Source: Gracilariopsis chorda (Eukaryota; Rhodophyta; Florideophyceae; Gracilariales; Gracilariaceae). Taken from it: a stretch of 52,835 nucleotides of DNA. Positions 12,134 through 22,828 of this stretch are shown here, in pieces. How positions within the stretch are numbered: position 1 is the stretch's first letter; every line of letters begins with the position of its first letter. The translations under genes and the position numbers were made by a program. The notes beneath the pieces were generated by a model. That model made no database searches. It had not been told where the DNA came from and saw nothing but the letters and a program-made list of their open reading frames with translations. The stretch is taken from the NCBI GenBank assembly GCA_003194525.1, contig NBIV01000394.1, positions 1 to 52,835 of the forward strand, in the 5' to 3' direction.

Positions 12134-12326
12134 CTAGGGATATTATGCAAAAAAAATCTGAATGATTTGAGCAAACAGAAACTGCCACGAAGCACACATG
12201 GCATCCCATTGCAGAATTTCTGCAAGACAGCTTCACTAAATTGCAGAATCACGCCATTTTAATGAAGAAAACGTGCTTATACATCTTCCAGCCAATACAC
12301 CACCACGCTCCAAGCCTCACACCGGA

Positions 12327-13363
12327 ATGACGCTCATACCCACAACCATGGGTGAATCTATCCCGCAGACACCCCCGTCGGTTCAATCACCTGTCCCATC
12401 GCTGGTCCCATCGCCGATCCCGCAGCCTGACGCTACGGGAGCCAGGCCGCCACTAACGCCTGAACCGATGTCACGCTGGTGCCGTTCTAAGTTCTCACCC
12501 CTAGAGGACCTCATACTTGTCCGCGAAACAGCGGCTGCAAAAACGCATATTGCACAGCGTAACGGCGAAACGAGAGAACGATTTGAGATCTCCGCATCCA
12601 AGGCAAACGCTACGACGATATTATCTTCGGATCTCACTTGGAAGAGTGTCCAAGACCGATACAAGCGCCTACAGGCACGTTTTGATGAACGGGATAAGAT
12701 TGAGGCTCGCATGAGCGGAATAGGGGGGAAAGTCGGAGTAATAGACGAACTGCTGTCTCTAATGAGGGAGGAGAAAGAGGCAATGGAGACCGAGCGTAAA
12801 TCTAAGCGGCAGAAGGTGCTCGAGAGGGATGAAGAGAAAGAGCGTCTAGGTGCTTTATTACGTGAGCGAGCGATTACTCGCCCGGTTGGTGACAGCGGAA
12901 CAGATGATGAACATCCGACAGGCGGTGAGAATGTCACGAAGAAGCGACAGAAGGTGTCACGTGTGAAGAAACTGACGTCTCCGATGTGTTTGAGAGCGAC
13001 ATGGCCGTTGTTGTCTCCGTGATGGAAAAAGCGGACACAAGCCGCCACGAGCTTGAAACGAAGTGACTCAAACTTGATCGGGAGAGGTTTGAAGAATAGT
13101 GCATTCGTCGTCGCACTCATGAGGTGGAGCGAGAGAAAGATCGTCAAGAGCATAGGGAGAAAAAGGAGAGGACATTCAAGCTCGAACTCGACAAATTTCG
13201 CCTCATGATGGAGGTTCTTGCCGACAAGCTTGGTGGTCCAAGCCGTTCCAGCGCGGTTGCGCAGTGCCGTCGACAGGAACCGAGTAATGCTGCTGATGAA
13301 AACTCAAAGAGACTCCGCTCCATTGGGTTTGATTTATTGGCACCAGTTGATGAACGTTTCTAA
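12327..13363 (+). pseudogene. Myb/SANT-like accessory ORF of a Harbinger element
   Basis: The ATG is at 12327. A Pro/Ser-rich N-terminus leads to a SANT-like domain (SRWCRSKFSPLEDLILVRE ... TWKSVQDRYKRL). A basic region and a long charged helix follow (EREKDRQEHREKKERTFKLELDKFRLMMEV). One frameshift near 12955 and in-frame TGA and TAG codons near 13064 and 13099 break it. It ends TAA at 13361 and overlaps the convergent transposase 3' end by about 30 bases. In PIF/Harbinger elements a Myb-like protein helps bring the transposase to the nucleus and to the termini. The pairing with the transposase here fits that role. Confidence 0.7.
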
Positions 13364-14515
13364 AGTGGGGGGTTGGCAATTAAAGTAATTTGCTACTTGG
13401 TTAGAGTAGAGCGCACTTCTTGCGTTTGACAAAAGCATGCTACTAAGATAAAGAGAACCCACTGGCGATTGGAGAACGCGCATCTTCTGCTTGTAGTCAC
13501 CAGTACTCCAGTACTGTTTGACCTTCTTAAACATCTATTCGACAGTTAAAAGTCCGCGGGACATCGCGCTGTTGAATGGTGCTTCGTTTGGGCTCAGTTC
13601 TGAGCCTTGGAATGGGATCCTAAGGTAGTCACGCTCGTTATAACCACTGTTTCCGTAGAGAGAGAACTGCTTCTCACCGAAGAACAAGATCTCCTCAAGC
13701 TCCTAGTTCATTCCCGACCTCATATAAAGAGTCCAGTCGTGCCAGCGCCCTTCAGAAGGACCGAACACATGAAGAAACATGCCGTCTGGCGTTGTTATAG
13801 CCGGGAATTTCAAGCAATGCTTCTTCTTATGGCCATTATAAACTACGGCCTGAAAGGCGTTGTCAGAAGGCCTTGCGATTCCAATCACAGCCCCATCTAT
13901 AAAGCCTATGCAGTTATATAAAGCCCCGCACTTGTCCCTGACGGCAACAGCGTACCGCTCGGGGTTCTGCTCAATGTACGAATTTGACAAACAGCCGGTT
14001 ACTAGATGTCCCCAAATGTGTATAAGTCCTTCGATGCCCTCCCAGAGTATTTCACACAACTGTGATGTGTATTTTCTGAACAGGATCTCAACATCTGTCT
14101 AACGGAACGGCGTAGACAAACGTTTGAGAATGACAAACGTAGTAAGTAAAGCGCAGATAGAGTAGCGATTGCGAGCGGTGACTTATTCACCGGCTTGTCC
14201 TTCAACAAACGACACAATGCGGGGTATGTCGCATTTGAGGAAACGAAAATGACTGAGGCAGGTACCATCGTTAATGTTTGCAAGGACAGCTCCAAATGAT
14301 GTCTTTGAAATGAGGCGGCCGTGTAGTTCAAAAGTGTGGTAGTTTTGGCGTGCTCTACTAAATAGAAGCAGTGGCACGGAGATGATGTTGGTGCATACAC
14401 ACCCCTCTTGTTGGGCACGCCTTTGAATCAGTAAAAGAAGGCTTTTCCTCCATCTTCTGGCGTCAAGGCGGGACACGGCCTTTTTGTTCGCCTTCAGAAT
14501 GGATCTACGTGGCAT
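13334..14515 (-). pseudogene. PIF/Harbinger DDE transposase (single frame, four stops)
   Basis: The start is the ATG at 14515. One frame runs to 13334 with stops at 14183-14185 (TAA), 14099-14101 (TAG), 13703-13705 (TAG) and 13535-13537 (TAG). Family motifs in order: the N-terminal HTH-like FRFLKCDIPRIV; the first Asp in IGFIDGAVIGIARP; YNGHKKKHCLKF; PDGMFLHVFGPSEGRWHDWTLY (second Asp region); GNSGY...IPF; FNSAMSRGLLTVE (Glu region, just before a stop); and KVKQYW...PVGSLY. This is the DDE_4/Harbinger nuclease layout. No indels are seen, so decay is by point mutation only, meaning modest age. It is convergent with the Myb-like ORF. Confidence 0.88.
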
Positions 14516-14944
14516 AACTGAACTTGATGGAGCAAGGGCGGACGGAAAGGTGTGCAAGTTTTCGACGGTAATACTCCTGTGGCGATGAATAAGTTGATGC
14601 GTAATTGCGATTCAGCAACTCCGTGAGCAAAGTTCAAATACTTACAAAAGCTGCTGTAATGTTTGCATTTCTCACGCAAACATTGCAGAAGTACTGGTTG
14701 CGTAAGATCTGTATTAACAGCTAACACGTACAATAACCAAGGGCCACAGTCTGGGACGTGAAGTCCCAAGTAGCCCAAAGCTCGTGTAGGTAACCTTATA
14801 TAAACCCACCAATCTACCGGAGCTAAGAGAAGCTCCCGGCAGACTTGTGCCGCATTTGTTGTTTAAGCATAGTTGAACGTTCCCACACTGCGTTTACGAA
14901 AATGAACATCGACCATATGTCAGAACGTCAAGCAACAACAGTAC
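14516..14944. other. Non-coding stretch
   Basis: No gene is seen. There is one 9-bp stem-loop (AATGTTTGC at 14658-14666, GCAAACATT at 14676-14684, loop 9). It may contain the right end of the Harbinger element, but no terminal repeat matching 12134-12326 was found. Confidence 0.4.
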
Positions 14945-15211
14945 TGTGGCGCAACAAATTGGCAGGGCTGGAGGTTGGAGGGACGACGAAGGGAAGCTTT
15001 GTTGATGTTGGTGGTGGAGGTTGTGGTTGTGGTTGTGTTTTTTCGGGGCTTCTTCCTTTTTCTTCCTCCCGGCGGCTGCAATGGGCGGCCGTCAGGCGTT
15101 ATATGCTATCACTTGAGTCCGGCTTCCAGGGTGGAAGCTGGGTCTCACCAATCAAATCGACTGAAATAAACAAGATCATTATTTGTGCCGTGCACACCAC
15201 ACACGTGTCAC
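14945..15211. mobile_element. Short repeat element, copy 1 (267 bp)
   Basis: It starts TGTGGCGCAAC and ends CACACGTGTCAC. The outer bases form a weak inverted repeat (TGTGGCGC versus TGTGACAC). It is nearly identical to 22189-22450, differing mostly in the length of a G/T-rich track (GGTTGTGGTTGTG). No coding capacity or polymerase III boxes were recognised. It is a non-autonomous element of unknown class. No clear target duplication flanks this copy. Confidence 0.7.
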
Positions 15212-15487
15212 TTCCGCCCCCCAAGCCGCCGCCCCGGGCGGCGGCCAGTCTCTACATATTTTGCATCTCTCCGATGTCCTTGATCTCCCTTCTGATGACC
15301 CTTGACCGCGCTAAAACTCTTCTCCACACCGAAAACGCTCCAAGTGTGAATAGGTATCCTGCCGAAAGTGCTTAGACGACTAGGCAGCGGTCATCTCGAA
15401 TACCTTTCCATTACCCCTACGCCTCCATAATCGATCTGCACTAACGCTGTAGAAGAGGGATAAGTGTTCGGGTAGAAGGGGAAAGAG
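15212..15487. other. Upstream region of the cysteine-protease-like gene
   Basis: A C/G-rich palindromic block (CCGCCGCCCCGGGCGGCGG near 15228-15246) is followed by pyrimidine-rich leader sequence. No convincing TATA box is seen. Confidence 0.35.
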
Positions 15488-16666
15488 ATGGGAAAAGGTG
15501 GCAAGAACGCGCGACGCAAGGAGCAGCGACGCAGGCAGGCTGCAACTGAAGCGATAACAAAAACCTCAGCGCGCCATAAGCCGACTCCGCAAGCACGTAA
15601 AGCGCCCCGTAAGACCATTGCGGGGAAGACTAACCTGCCGCTCCCACCACGCCTACGTTCTGTTCCAGCGCCATCCGATCCTGGCTTCAACGTTGAACAC
15701 TCTCCACCCTGTCATTCAGATGCATCCACTAATGGGCCCAGTCATGAGCAGCTTGCTCCATCTCGCGTGGGGCCTTCGTCGGCCTATGTGCAAAGTGCGC
15801 ATTCTACATTTAACTCCGCAAGATCTAGCTCACGTCATTCCGGATGGGAAGTTGATCGAATTCTTTTCTTCGATGGGCATTTCAGAGGAGCTAGTGGGAG
15901 ACAGGTTGGTCAATCGGGGTTTCAGATTATCGACATATGGACCTTGCAGATGTTTGACATGACGTTGTCTCGTGCGGTGTTTCGTATTGCAGCTATGACC
16001 GATGTAGCTAAGAACCTTGCCAGGTGTGGAAAGATGCCTAGCGTGCCGGAAGCATCAGGGGCAGCGGGTGACATTGTGAGTGCGGTTTGTCGCAGGGTGA
16101 TCGTCGAATGGTGCAAAGCGAACCCTGGCTTCGCAGTTTCAATCTCACAGGGCTCTGGTGCGCGTCTGTCCGATGCTCGTTTGATAGATTACAGCATCAG
16201 AGATGCCCGGCGCATATACACCCCCAGCAACGATGGCGAGTGCATGCAGGCTGCTCTTCTGAACATCATAGACATTCTTTGTGGCCGTGATGATGCCACT
16301 CATTTATCGGAGTACCTGCAAGTGCATCCTACTGCATTTGCAAGTCTGCGAGAGATGAGGTCCTTTGTAACGAGGGTCCCTTTTAAGGTCGAGCTTCGAA
16401 AGACTTCTGTGGATTTTCATCATTTCGCCGCTTGGGAAAACGTGGATTCTGGCTAATATCTGGTGCGTATCGCGTGTGATAGCCATCATGCTCTAAACCG
16501 CTTCAACCATTTGGTGGCGGTTGATGGACGTCGCCGTATGATACTGGATAGTGCAGAGCGTCATCCCTTGCGTCTCTGCAAGGATTCTCTTTTCTTCGTC
16601 GCTGGAGGTCATCCTCGGTATTCGAAGATCATCGAGGTTCGCCGACTTTGTTTCAAACGTCATTGA
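15488..16666 (+). pseudogene. Papain-fold (OTU/C39-like) cysteine protease candidate with in-frame TAA
   Basis: The ATG at 15488 opens a very basic, probably disordered N-terminus (KGGKNARRKEQRRRQ). The frame runs to a TAA at 16454-16456 (322 residues) and then stays open in the same frame to 16666. Cys252 sits in NDGECMQAALLNIID, resembling the DGxC nucleophile motif of OTU and other papain-fold proteases. Beyond the stop, FNHLVAVDG (His341) and ILDSAE (Asp354) look like the His and Asp of such a site. The 322-residue product would therefore lack them. This is either a recent nonsense mutation or programmed readthrough. The exact family is not assigned; the catalytic reading is inference from motif order and spacing. 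Confidence 0.5.
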
Positions 16667-16823
16667 AGCTAGTTGAATTTTCATCATAGCTTTTACCCGT
16701 ATGAAGATGCTTTTAGTCCAAGAAAATGGCTTGTCTTTCTGCGTATACATCTTGTCTTCGTAAGGTCCTTATCCTTCATAGTCAATTTCATACAGAGGTC
16801 TCCATTCACTTCGTAGCGCCTGA

Positions 16824-16834
16824 CTATATAAGGG
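16824..16834 (+). promoter_or_regulatory. TATA box of the 16908 gene
   Basis: CTATATAAGGG lies 74 bases before the ATG at 16908, a good core-promoter position for a short leader. Confidence 0.6.
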
Positions 16835-16907
16835 ATGTTCGGATGACGGTCACCCGAAGCTCCCCTCCCCCGGAGTTCTTCGTTTGTTTCCACAAACTTT
16901 TCCAAGC

Positions 16908-17498
16908 ATGAGCGATTCTGGCGACGAGGTTACCGGCTTCGACTGTCTATGCCCTGAGTATAGGGAATTCCATACTCGATTCAGAGATGTTCAGGATCGC
17001 CACACCTCTATCGGTAGAGGCACACATGTCAACACGAATGGAAGTTCGGCTGGTACTCCTTCTTTGGCGGGTTGCGGCGCCCCCCAGACGCTTCCCTCCC
17101 GAATTACCCGTGTTGTTTATCGTCACGAGCCGGAACTTTTCAAGGCTTACGATGCTCTTCCTCGGGCTGCATTGGACGAAGTCCGCGTAATAGTGGAGAC
17201 AGTCCCTGTTCATCATGCGGCCGGCAACAGTCCTCCTATACTTTCTAGGAGCCCTAAACTTGCGAGGAGAATGGAAGATGGCCCTCTATTTCACGTTGTA
17301 ATGGTTCCCGTTGCGGCCGACGAGAGGAAGGTGCGCCAGGTCATGACTTCGGCCACCAAAATAGGTGGTAAAGCTCTTGCCGAGTTGCCCTATCCTGTTC
17401 AGTTCTCGGATGGTCATTATGCCTGGGCTTATCGTAAAGACCCGAGAAAAAGTGGCCTCAAATATTTGCCGCATGATGAGGTCGACCACGGAAATTGA
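16908..17498 (+). CDS. Unknown 196-residue protein
   Basis: The ATG at 16908 (MSDSGDEV) is the first in frame after the TATA box. The protein is complete, ending TGA at 17496-17498. The N-terminal half is polar with two Cys (DCLCPEYREF). The C-terminal half looks folded: repeated Arg/Lys-rich strands, RRMEDGPLFHVVMVPVAADERK, and YPVQFSDGHYAWAYRKD. No signal peptide, membrane segment or known domain was recognised. It forms a compact unit with promoter and polyA signal, so it is likely expressed. It follows the protease-like gene in the same orientation with 240 bases between; whether they belong together is unknown. Confidence 0.6.
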   Translation: MSDSGDEVTGFDCLCPEYREFHTRFRDVQDRHTSIGRGTHVNTNGSSAGTPSLAGCGAPQTLPSRITRVVYRHEPELFKAYDALPRAALDEVRVIVETVPVHHAAGNSPPILSRSPKLARRMEDGPLFHVVMVPVAADERKVRQVMTSATKIGGKALAELPYPVQFSDGHYAWAYRKDPRKSGLKYLPHDEVDHGN

Positions 17499-17576
17499 TG
17501 TCTGTCTCCAAACATCAGACACATTGGAGTCGATCTTGCTGTTTTGTTAGCACAATGCATGGTTTCTATTTGCAAG

Positions 17577-17582
17577 AATAAA
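17577..17582 (+). terminator. polyA signal of the 16908 gene
   Basis: AATAAA lies 79 bases after the stop codon, followed by a T/G-rich stretch (CTATTCTGCGTTGTATG). Confidence 0.5.
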
Positions 17583-17639
17583 CGCATTCTACTATTCTGC
17601 GTTGTATGCAGTATTCCTTATTGTAATCATTGATGTAGC

Positions 17640-20600
17640 TTAATTCCGCAGACGAGCGGGTCGGCGATGATATAATACCAGTCTTCTAGCGTGTATAGAC
17701 TCCCGTGATATCCTTCCGTGTGAGCTTGTTAGAATATAACGCGGATGAGATGCTCCTATTACTTTGCAAGTACCATAGAACCGGGACTTAAAGGGTGCCC
17801 ACTTTTTCTTTGCGTTCACTGCTTGACCCTTTGCGACGAGTACTTCGTCACCAACGTTGAAGCGAATCGATCGTCTTTCACTACGCTGCAGTTCATGTTG
17901 TCGGAAGGCACGGGTTGCTCTTCCCACTTTTGAATCCATTAGTTCTAGTCCCCTATGAAAGTAGGTGCAATGAGAGACTAGGCCCATGGGCTCCGCGTTG
18001 TTCATTCGTGGGGGTGTACCATAAAGTAGTTCAAATGGTGACTTTCCATCTGCCATTTCGCGTCTTCTGTAACCCTATAACACTCTTGGTAGGACGTACT
18101 GTTCTATCACCAGTGATTCCTCTAGCAACTGCGCCCTTCAGGGTTCCTACCATTCGCTGCGCTCGGCCATTTGACATAGGAGCGTACGCCAGTACCATTT
18201 TCCATGTGATTCCATTGTTGGTCATAAACCTTTCTAACGTCTTCGAGCGGAAACAGGTGGCATTATCAGATATTATCAGTCTGGGTAGCCCAAAAGGTTG
18301 GATGATTTCCTTTCTCACAAATTCTATTACAACTTGGGTTGTAGCGGAAGAGGTGGCTTGTGCAATTGGCCATCCTGTGATGTGCTCTACACCCACGAGC
18401 ATATATCGGTTTCCTCGGTTAGTGGTGGGTAACGGTCCTGCGAAATCTAGAGAGAATGTGTGGAAGAGTCCCGTCAGTGGGTACTTAAGACTCGTCTTAT
18501 ACGTCGGGATGGTTACCGCTCATTGACAACTATCACAGCTCCTGACGTAATCGACTATATCTCGGTGAACACCCGGCCACCAATATCTCTCTAGTAAAAA
18601 TGTTTTCGTAGACTGAATTCCCTAATGTCCAATTTCATCGTGGAAGGTGCGTAGGGTCGCTGTCCTATCTCGTCGTTTTGGAATGAATCGAAGTCCTTTC
18701 TGTGATCTCCTCATGATTGTGCCGTTCCAGATGATGAAAAGCTTAGCGTTCCTCTTAACCTTTCTGCGCACGTTAGCGTCGTCAATCTCTATGTTCGTGC
18801 CAGAAAGCAGCTTTTTCGTAGCAATAATTTCTTCTTCTAGGTCGTCTCTCGTGCACAAGTCCTCCATCGCGAGGCTTAATTCTGCTTCACTATTCCCCTC
18901 CTTATTTTCAATCCTAGACAAATAATCAGTGGCACGGTTTATGCACCCGGCCCGGTATTGAGTCCGAAAGTCGTATTCTGCCAAAAGATCCATCCATCTT
19001 ACGAGTCGTCCTTGAATATCTTTCTTACGGAAAGCGTACTGTAGTGCCTGATGATCAGTGTTCAATGTAAAAGGCGTGGAGGATAAGAGGTATACTCTAA
19101 ACTTCTTCAGCGCGAATATGACGGCTAGTGTTTCTCTTTCGCAGGTAGAGTATTTCCTTTCTGCTGCGGTCATAGTACAACTAGCGTACTGGACAGGGTG
19201 TACTTTCCCGTCTTCTTTCTTCTGTGACAGTACTACGCCAAGAGATACAGACGAAGGGTCTGTCTCTACGATGAATGGTTTGTCAAAGTCTGGAAAGGCA
19301 AGAACGGGGGGCGTAGTCAACTTAAGCTTGAGTTCTTCGAATGCTTGTTGCATCATGGGTGTCCACTTCCACTTCTTTTTACTCGAAGTAGCTGCATGCA
19401 GGGCGGCGGATACCTCAGCAAACCCTGGAATGAACCTGCGATAATAACCAGCTAGCCCAAGGAAGCTTCGCAGCTCTGTCACAGAAGATGTTTGTGGTGC
19501 CCTTTGTATGGCTCCAATCTTTTCTGGATCAACCCTAACTCCCGTCTTATCCACGATGTGCCCTAGTAGTTTAACCTTTGACTGGGCGAAACTACATTTT
19601 GTTACTTTTAACTTCAGGCCATTTTCTTCGATTCTCGAAAAGACCTCTTCACAATGGATGAGATGGTCGTCGATACATTCCGAAAAGATCACGACATCGT
19701 CTAGGTATACTCGAACAAATTTTAATCCTTTCAAAATGATATCCATCATCCTTTGAAATGTTGCCGGGGCATTCATTAGTCCGAAAGGCATCACCTCGAA
19801 CTGATAAGTTCCATATCGGCAGACAAATGTTGTTGTTTCCTTGCATTCTTCCGACAATCGAACCTGCCAGTACCCTGAAAAGAGGTCCAGGGTAGTGAAT
19901 AGACTCGACCCGGCGAGATCATCAAAGATCTCTTCTATCTTTGGGAGAGGCCACCTGTCGGCTTTCATCCTGGCGTTAAGTGTGCGGTAATCCACACAGA
20001 ATCTTGGTTTACCATCCTTCTTCGTAGCGATGACTATAGGGAATGACCAGGCTGAGCTCGCGGGCGTAATGATGCCTGTTCTCAACATATTATCAACATC
20101 GGTTTTAACCAGATCATTGTGCCGAGGGGGAAGACGCCGCGACGGAAGGTGGATTTGGGTATTATCATCAAGCTCAAACGAATGCTTTATAGGCACATCT
20201 GATGGACGGAGGTCTCTTAAAGTCCATGCAGTAATATCCTTTTCACGCAGCATTCTTTCAATAGATTCTTGGGCGTCCGAGGGCAAGTGGTGCAACTTGG
20301 CTGCAATCAGGGAGTATTGTTCGGTTTCTTCGCTTCGCTCGACGACGATATGTAGCTCGTTCCACTCGCTACTCTCTTCATCAGTTTTTTCTTCTTCTAG
20401 GAGATCTGGCATGCCACTTACATATTCAGACCCAGATAGATCGGGCTCGTACGGCTCTACATTCACTACGGACAGGACAAGGTCATCCTCCTCTTCGTCA
20501 GAACTGGATGAAGGAGGAACAACGTCCGTGTCAGACGTAAAGTCTTCACTGTCAGTACTTGTCTCGAGCAAGCCTGATACCCGTCTATCGTACTCTAGTT

Positions 20601-21447
20601 CCAGTACTGAGGTCACTCCATCGATAGTAACAGACACCGTCTGGTTTCCAAGGTCAATGCACGCCATTATTTCTTCCAATGCAGGACAACCGATTATTAC
20701 GTCTACTGGGGGATTGTCCACTACCAGGAAGTTTAACTTCACTTTTGAATCTCCGAAGAGGACAGGCACATCACGAAGTACTCCCCTCACGGTTGAAGAG
20801 TTTCCATCTGCAACCTTTATCTTTCTCACACTTGGTTCGGGTGAGAGCATCAGCTGATCACTCAGTGAAGTGGATAGAAGGTTTGGTACGGCTCCCGAGT
20901 CCAAAAGGGCGTGTGCTTCCGTGCCATACACTTTCAACATCACGACCTTTAACCGCCTTGGACTAGGGCTACTCTCGACAGCGGAAACCTTCCTAGCACC
21001 ACCACCCTTCACGAACAGTTTCCTTATTTCTCGTTTTGCGTCATCTGCGTCACCACGGAGAAGCTGACTAAATGTCAACCCACAAGAGGCATTGGCGAGC
21101 TCGATCAAGACGTTGTACCGCCCCAAATGCTCCGGGATCGAGTATTTTGCCGTTACAGAGGCCCTGTTCTTGGCGGGTTTCTTACGCCCCTAAGCCCTTT
21201 TACGAGGCTTATAGACCAAAGGAAGAGTTAAATCTATGGTCTCCTTTGGCTTTGTGGTTCTGCCTTGCTCTTTGAGATTTAACAAAGAACCAATGTCTAC
21301 TCTCAAAATCTTCTGTTGTTTTGGTAGGGCCTCGCCGTCTCGGTGCCTTGGACCAACATGTGGCTTCAGAATGTCCAAGCTCGTGGCATCGAGCGCATCT
21401 GGTGTGACGATGTGGATTGGAGGGACATCGATTGGCTCCATGTCCAT
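17640..21447 (-). pseudogene. pol of element D
   Basis: The frame opens at 21447, overlapping gag, and has TAG at 21190-21192. From about 21126 it is open for 834 codons to TAG at 18622-18624. Protease: ALLDSGAVPNLL, catalytic DSG intact. RT: MPFGLMNAPATF and VYLDDVVIF intact. RNase H: ETDPSS, and TDHQALQYAFRK. Integrase continues past the stop (H...GH, then C..C near 18530) through a TGA at 18520-18522, with DFAG and ISDN. The position of the catalytic Glu reads NGRAQRMV (Gln). A frameshift near 18080 moves the C-terminus (GKSPFELLYGTPP, then a basic tail) into another frame ending at 17640. RT looks intact, but integration would not be possible. Confidence 0.88.
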
Positions 21448-22188
21448 GCTTATTACAATAAGAACATGTCCTCGTATTTACTTCGGTGTTTGATTCACTG
21501 TGTTTCTTCTTTATCAGAAGAGTCAAGTCTGCCAACTTATCTGTGAGTTGTTCAACTTGGGACTCCAACTCCTCCACTTTCTGCTCCGGTGTACGAAATA
21601 GTACCTTCTTCTCGGTATTCTTATGGATGCGGGACGAACCACCCCCAAATGCGGATGTAAATGAGCTTCTTCAGCTGACAAAATCTTTGATCGTTTTTTT
21701 CAAAGACTCATAGTCTGATGCACCTCTTAGTAGCACGAACTGTGCAATGTCCATGTGTTCGTTGACTGCATTCCGAAGCAGTCCAAACTTAGCTTCAGAG
21801 TTGAAACCGGCTTTGCTGAAACAGTGGTCCATTTCATTTAGGCAGTCCAATGTGTCAATAGGTCGGAGCTTGCACATCATAGCTCTGCGGATATACTCCT
21901 GAGGTTCTACGGTCACCGAGTAAGTCTTGTAGAAGCCCTCTCGTACGGTCCGACAGTCCTCAGCTTCAGGCGATAACGCAGCATCAATCGCATAGGTTTC
22001 ATAATAATAGTTGGAAGCCTTTCCTTGCAAATGGCAAAAAATCTCTGCAGCTTTCTCCATATCGGTCTTTCCTTCCATTAGTACCTTATCGTAGTAGAAG
22101 AAGAACTTTACAACGTCAACATTTTCACCACCAAACGTCATTGCAGTTGTCATGTTTCCGAATCCGTCAACCGTTTTTGAGAGTACCA
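21209..22188 (-). pseudogene. gag of element D
   Basis: One frame holds a capsid-like region (FFFYYDKVLMEGKTDMEKAAEIFCHLQG) up to TGA at 21671-21673. It continues through a Glu/Leu coiled segment to two CX2CX4HX4C zinc knuckles (CSYCNKHGHGANRC, CARCHELGHSEATC) at about 21460-21370. It ends at 21209 overlapping pol, which is in the -1 frame. The N-terminus is cut by the repeat insertion at 22189; the ATG at 22189-22187 is formed at that junction and is probably not the original start. Confidence 0.8.
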
Positions 22189-22450
22189 TGTGGCGCAACA
22201 AAGTGGCAGGGCTGGAGGTTGGAGGGACGACGAAGGGAAGCTTTGTTGACGATGGTGGTGGAGGTTGTGGTTGTGTTTTTTTCTGGGCTTCTTCCTTTTT
22301 CTTCTTCCTGGCGGCTGCAATGGGCGGCCGTCAGGCGTTATATGCTATCACTTGAGCCCGGCTTCCAGGGTGGAAGCTGGGTCTCACCAATCAAATCGAC
22401 TAAAATAAACAAGATCATTATTTGTGCCGTGCACACCACACACGTGTCAC
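22189..22450. mobile_element. Short repeat element, copy 2 (262 bp)
   Basis: It matches 14945-15211 over its whole length. The flanks are AGTACCA (22182-22188) and AGTACCC (22452-22458, after one extra A that would extend the terminus to GTGTCACA). This suggests a target duplication of 6-7 bases. It sits at the broken 5' edge of element D gag. Confidence 0.7.
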
Positions 22451-22453
22451 AAG

Positions 22454-22479
22454 TACCCTTGTATTAGGGTACAAGGGTA
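22454..22479. repeat. Perfect 10-bp inverted repeat
   Basis: TACCCTTGTA (22454-22463) and TACAAGGGTA (22470-22479) are separated by TTAGGG. It lies right after the repeat element and may be a leftover of element D or of the insertion site. Confidence 0.6.
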
Positions 22480-22733
22480 GGCTACACTCGGCATACAGTC
22501 TCTTATACCCTAGATTTCCTGGCTTGCGATTTTTTTTTACACGAAGATCACGATGCAGGCATCTGCGCCGTGGGAAGTTAGGGTAATCCATTTCAAGTTG
22601 CTCGCTGGGCTGAAAAAGTGGGAGATTCGGACTTTCTCCGCTCCTCACTTTCGCTGACACGCACGTCCGTCGGAGTCTACGAGAGGGGAAGCCTGGTCTT
22701 CCTGGCCTCATAAGCTGAGCTCAAACCGGAGTA

Positions 22734-22742
22734 GATATAAGG
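22734..22742 (+). promoter_or_regulatory. TATA box of the phycobilisome gene
   Basis: GATATAAGG lies 86 bases before the ATG at 22829. A short pyrimidine-rich leader follows (CTTCGTC, CCACTCTTCGCTCC). Confidence 0.55.
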
Positions 22743-22828
22743 TCGCAATTGTCCGCAGCTGTACTTCGTCAGCACAAACAGGCTTCGTCGCAAACTCCAC
22801 CACTCTTCGCTCCTATTAAGAACTCAAC

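Larger units (their letters stand above)
17640..22188 (-). mobile_element. Element D: truncated Ty3/gypsy retrotransposon of another lineage
   Basis: Gag with two zinc knuckles and a protease-RT-RNase H-integrase pol run right to left. No chromodomain and no LTR was found on either side. The right end is cut by the short repeat at 22189, and the left end stops 60 bases from the polyA signal of a host gene. It lacks the dense stem-loops of A/B/C, and its gag and pol sequences are distant from theirs, so it is a separate lineage. Confidence 0.85.

Noticed and set aside
13334..14515. In-frame TAG codons in several genes as a sign of a reassigned stop codon
   Set aside because: The transposase stops are TAA, TAG, TAG and TAG, and other elements carry TGA or TAA. 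Ordinary genes here end with TGA. Mixed stops with frameshifts mean decay, not a changed code.
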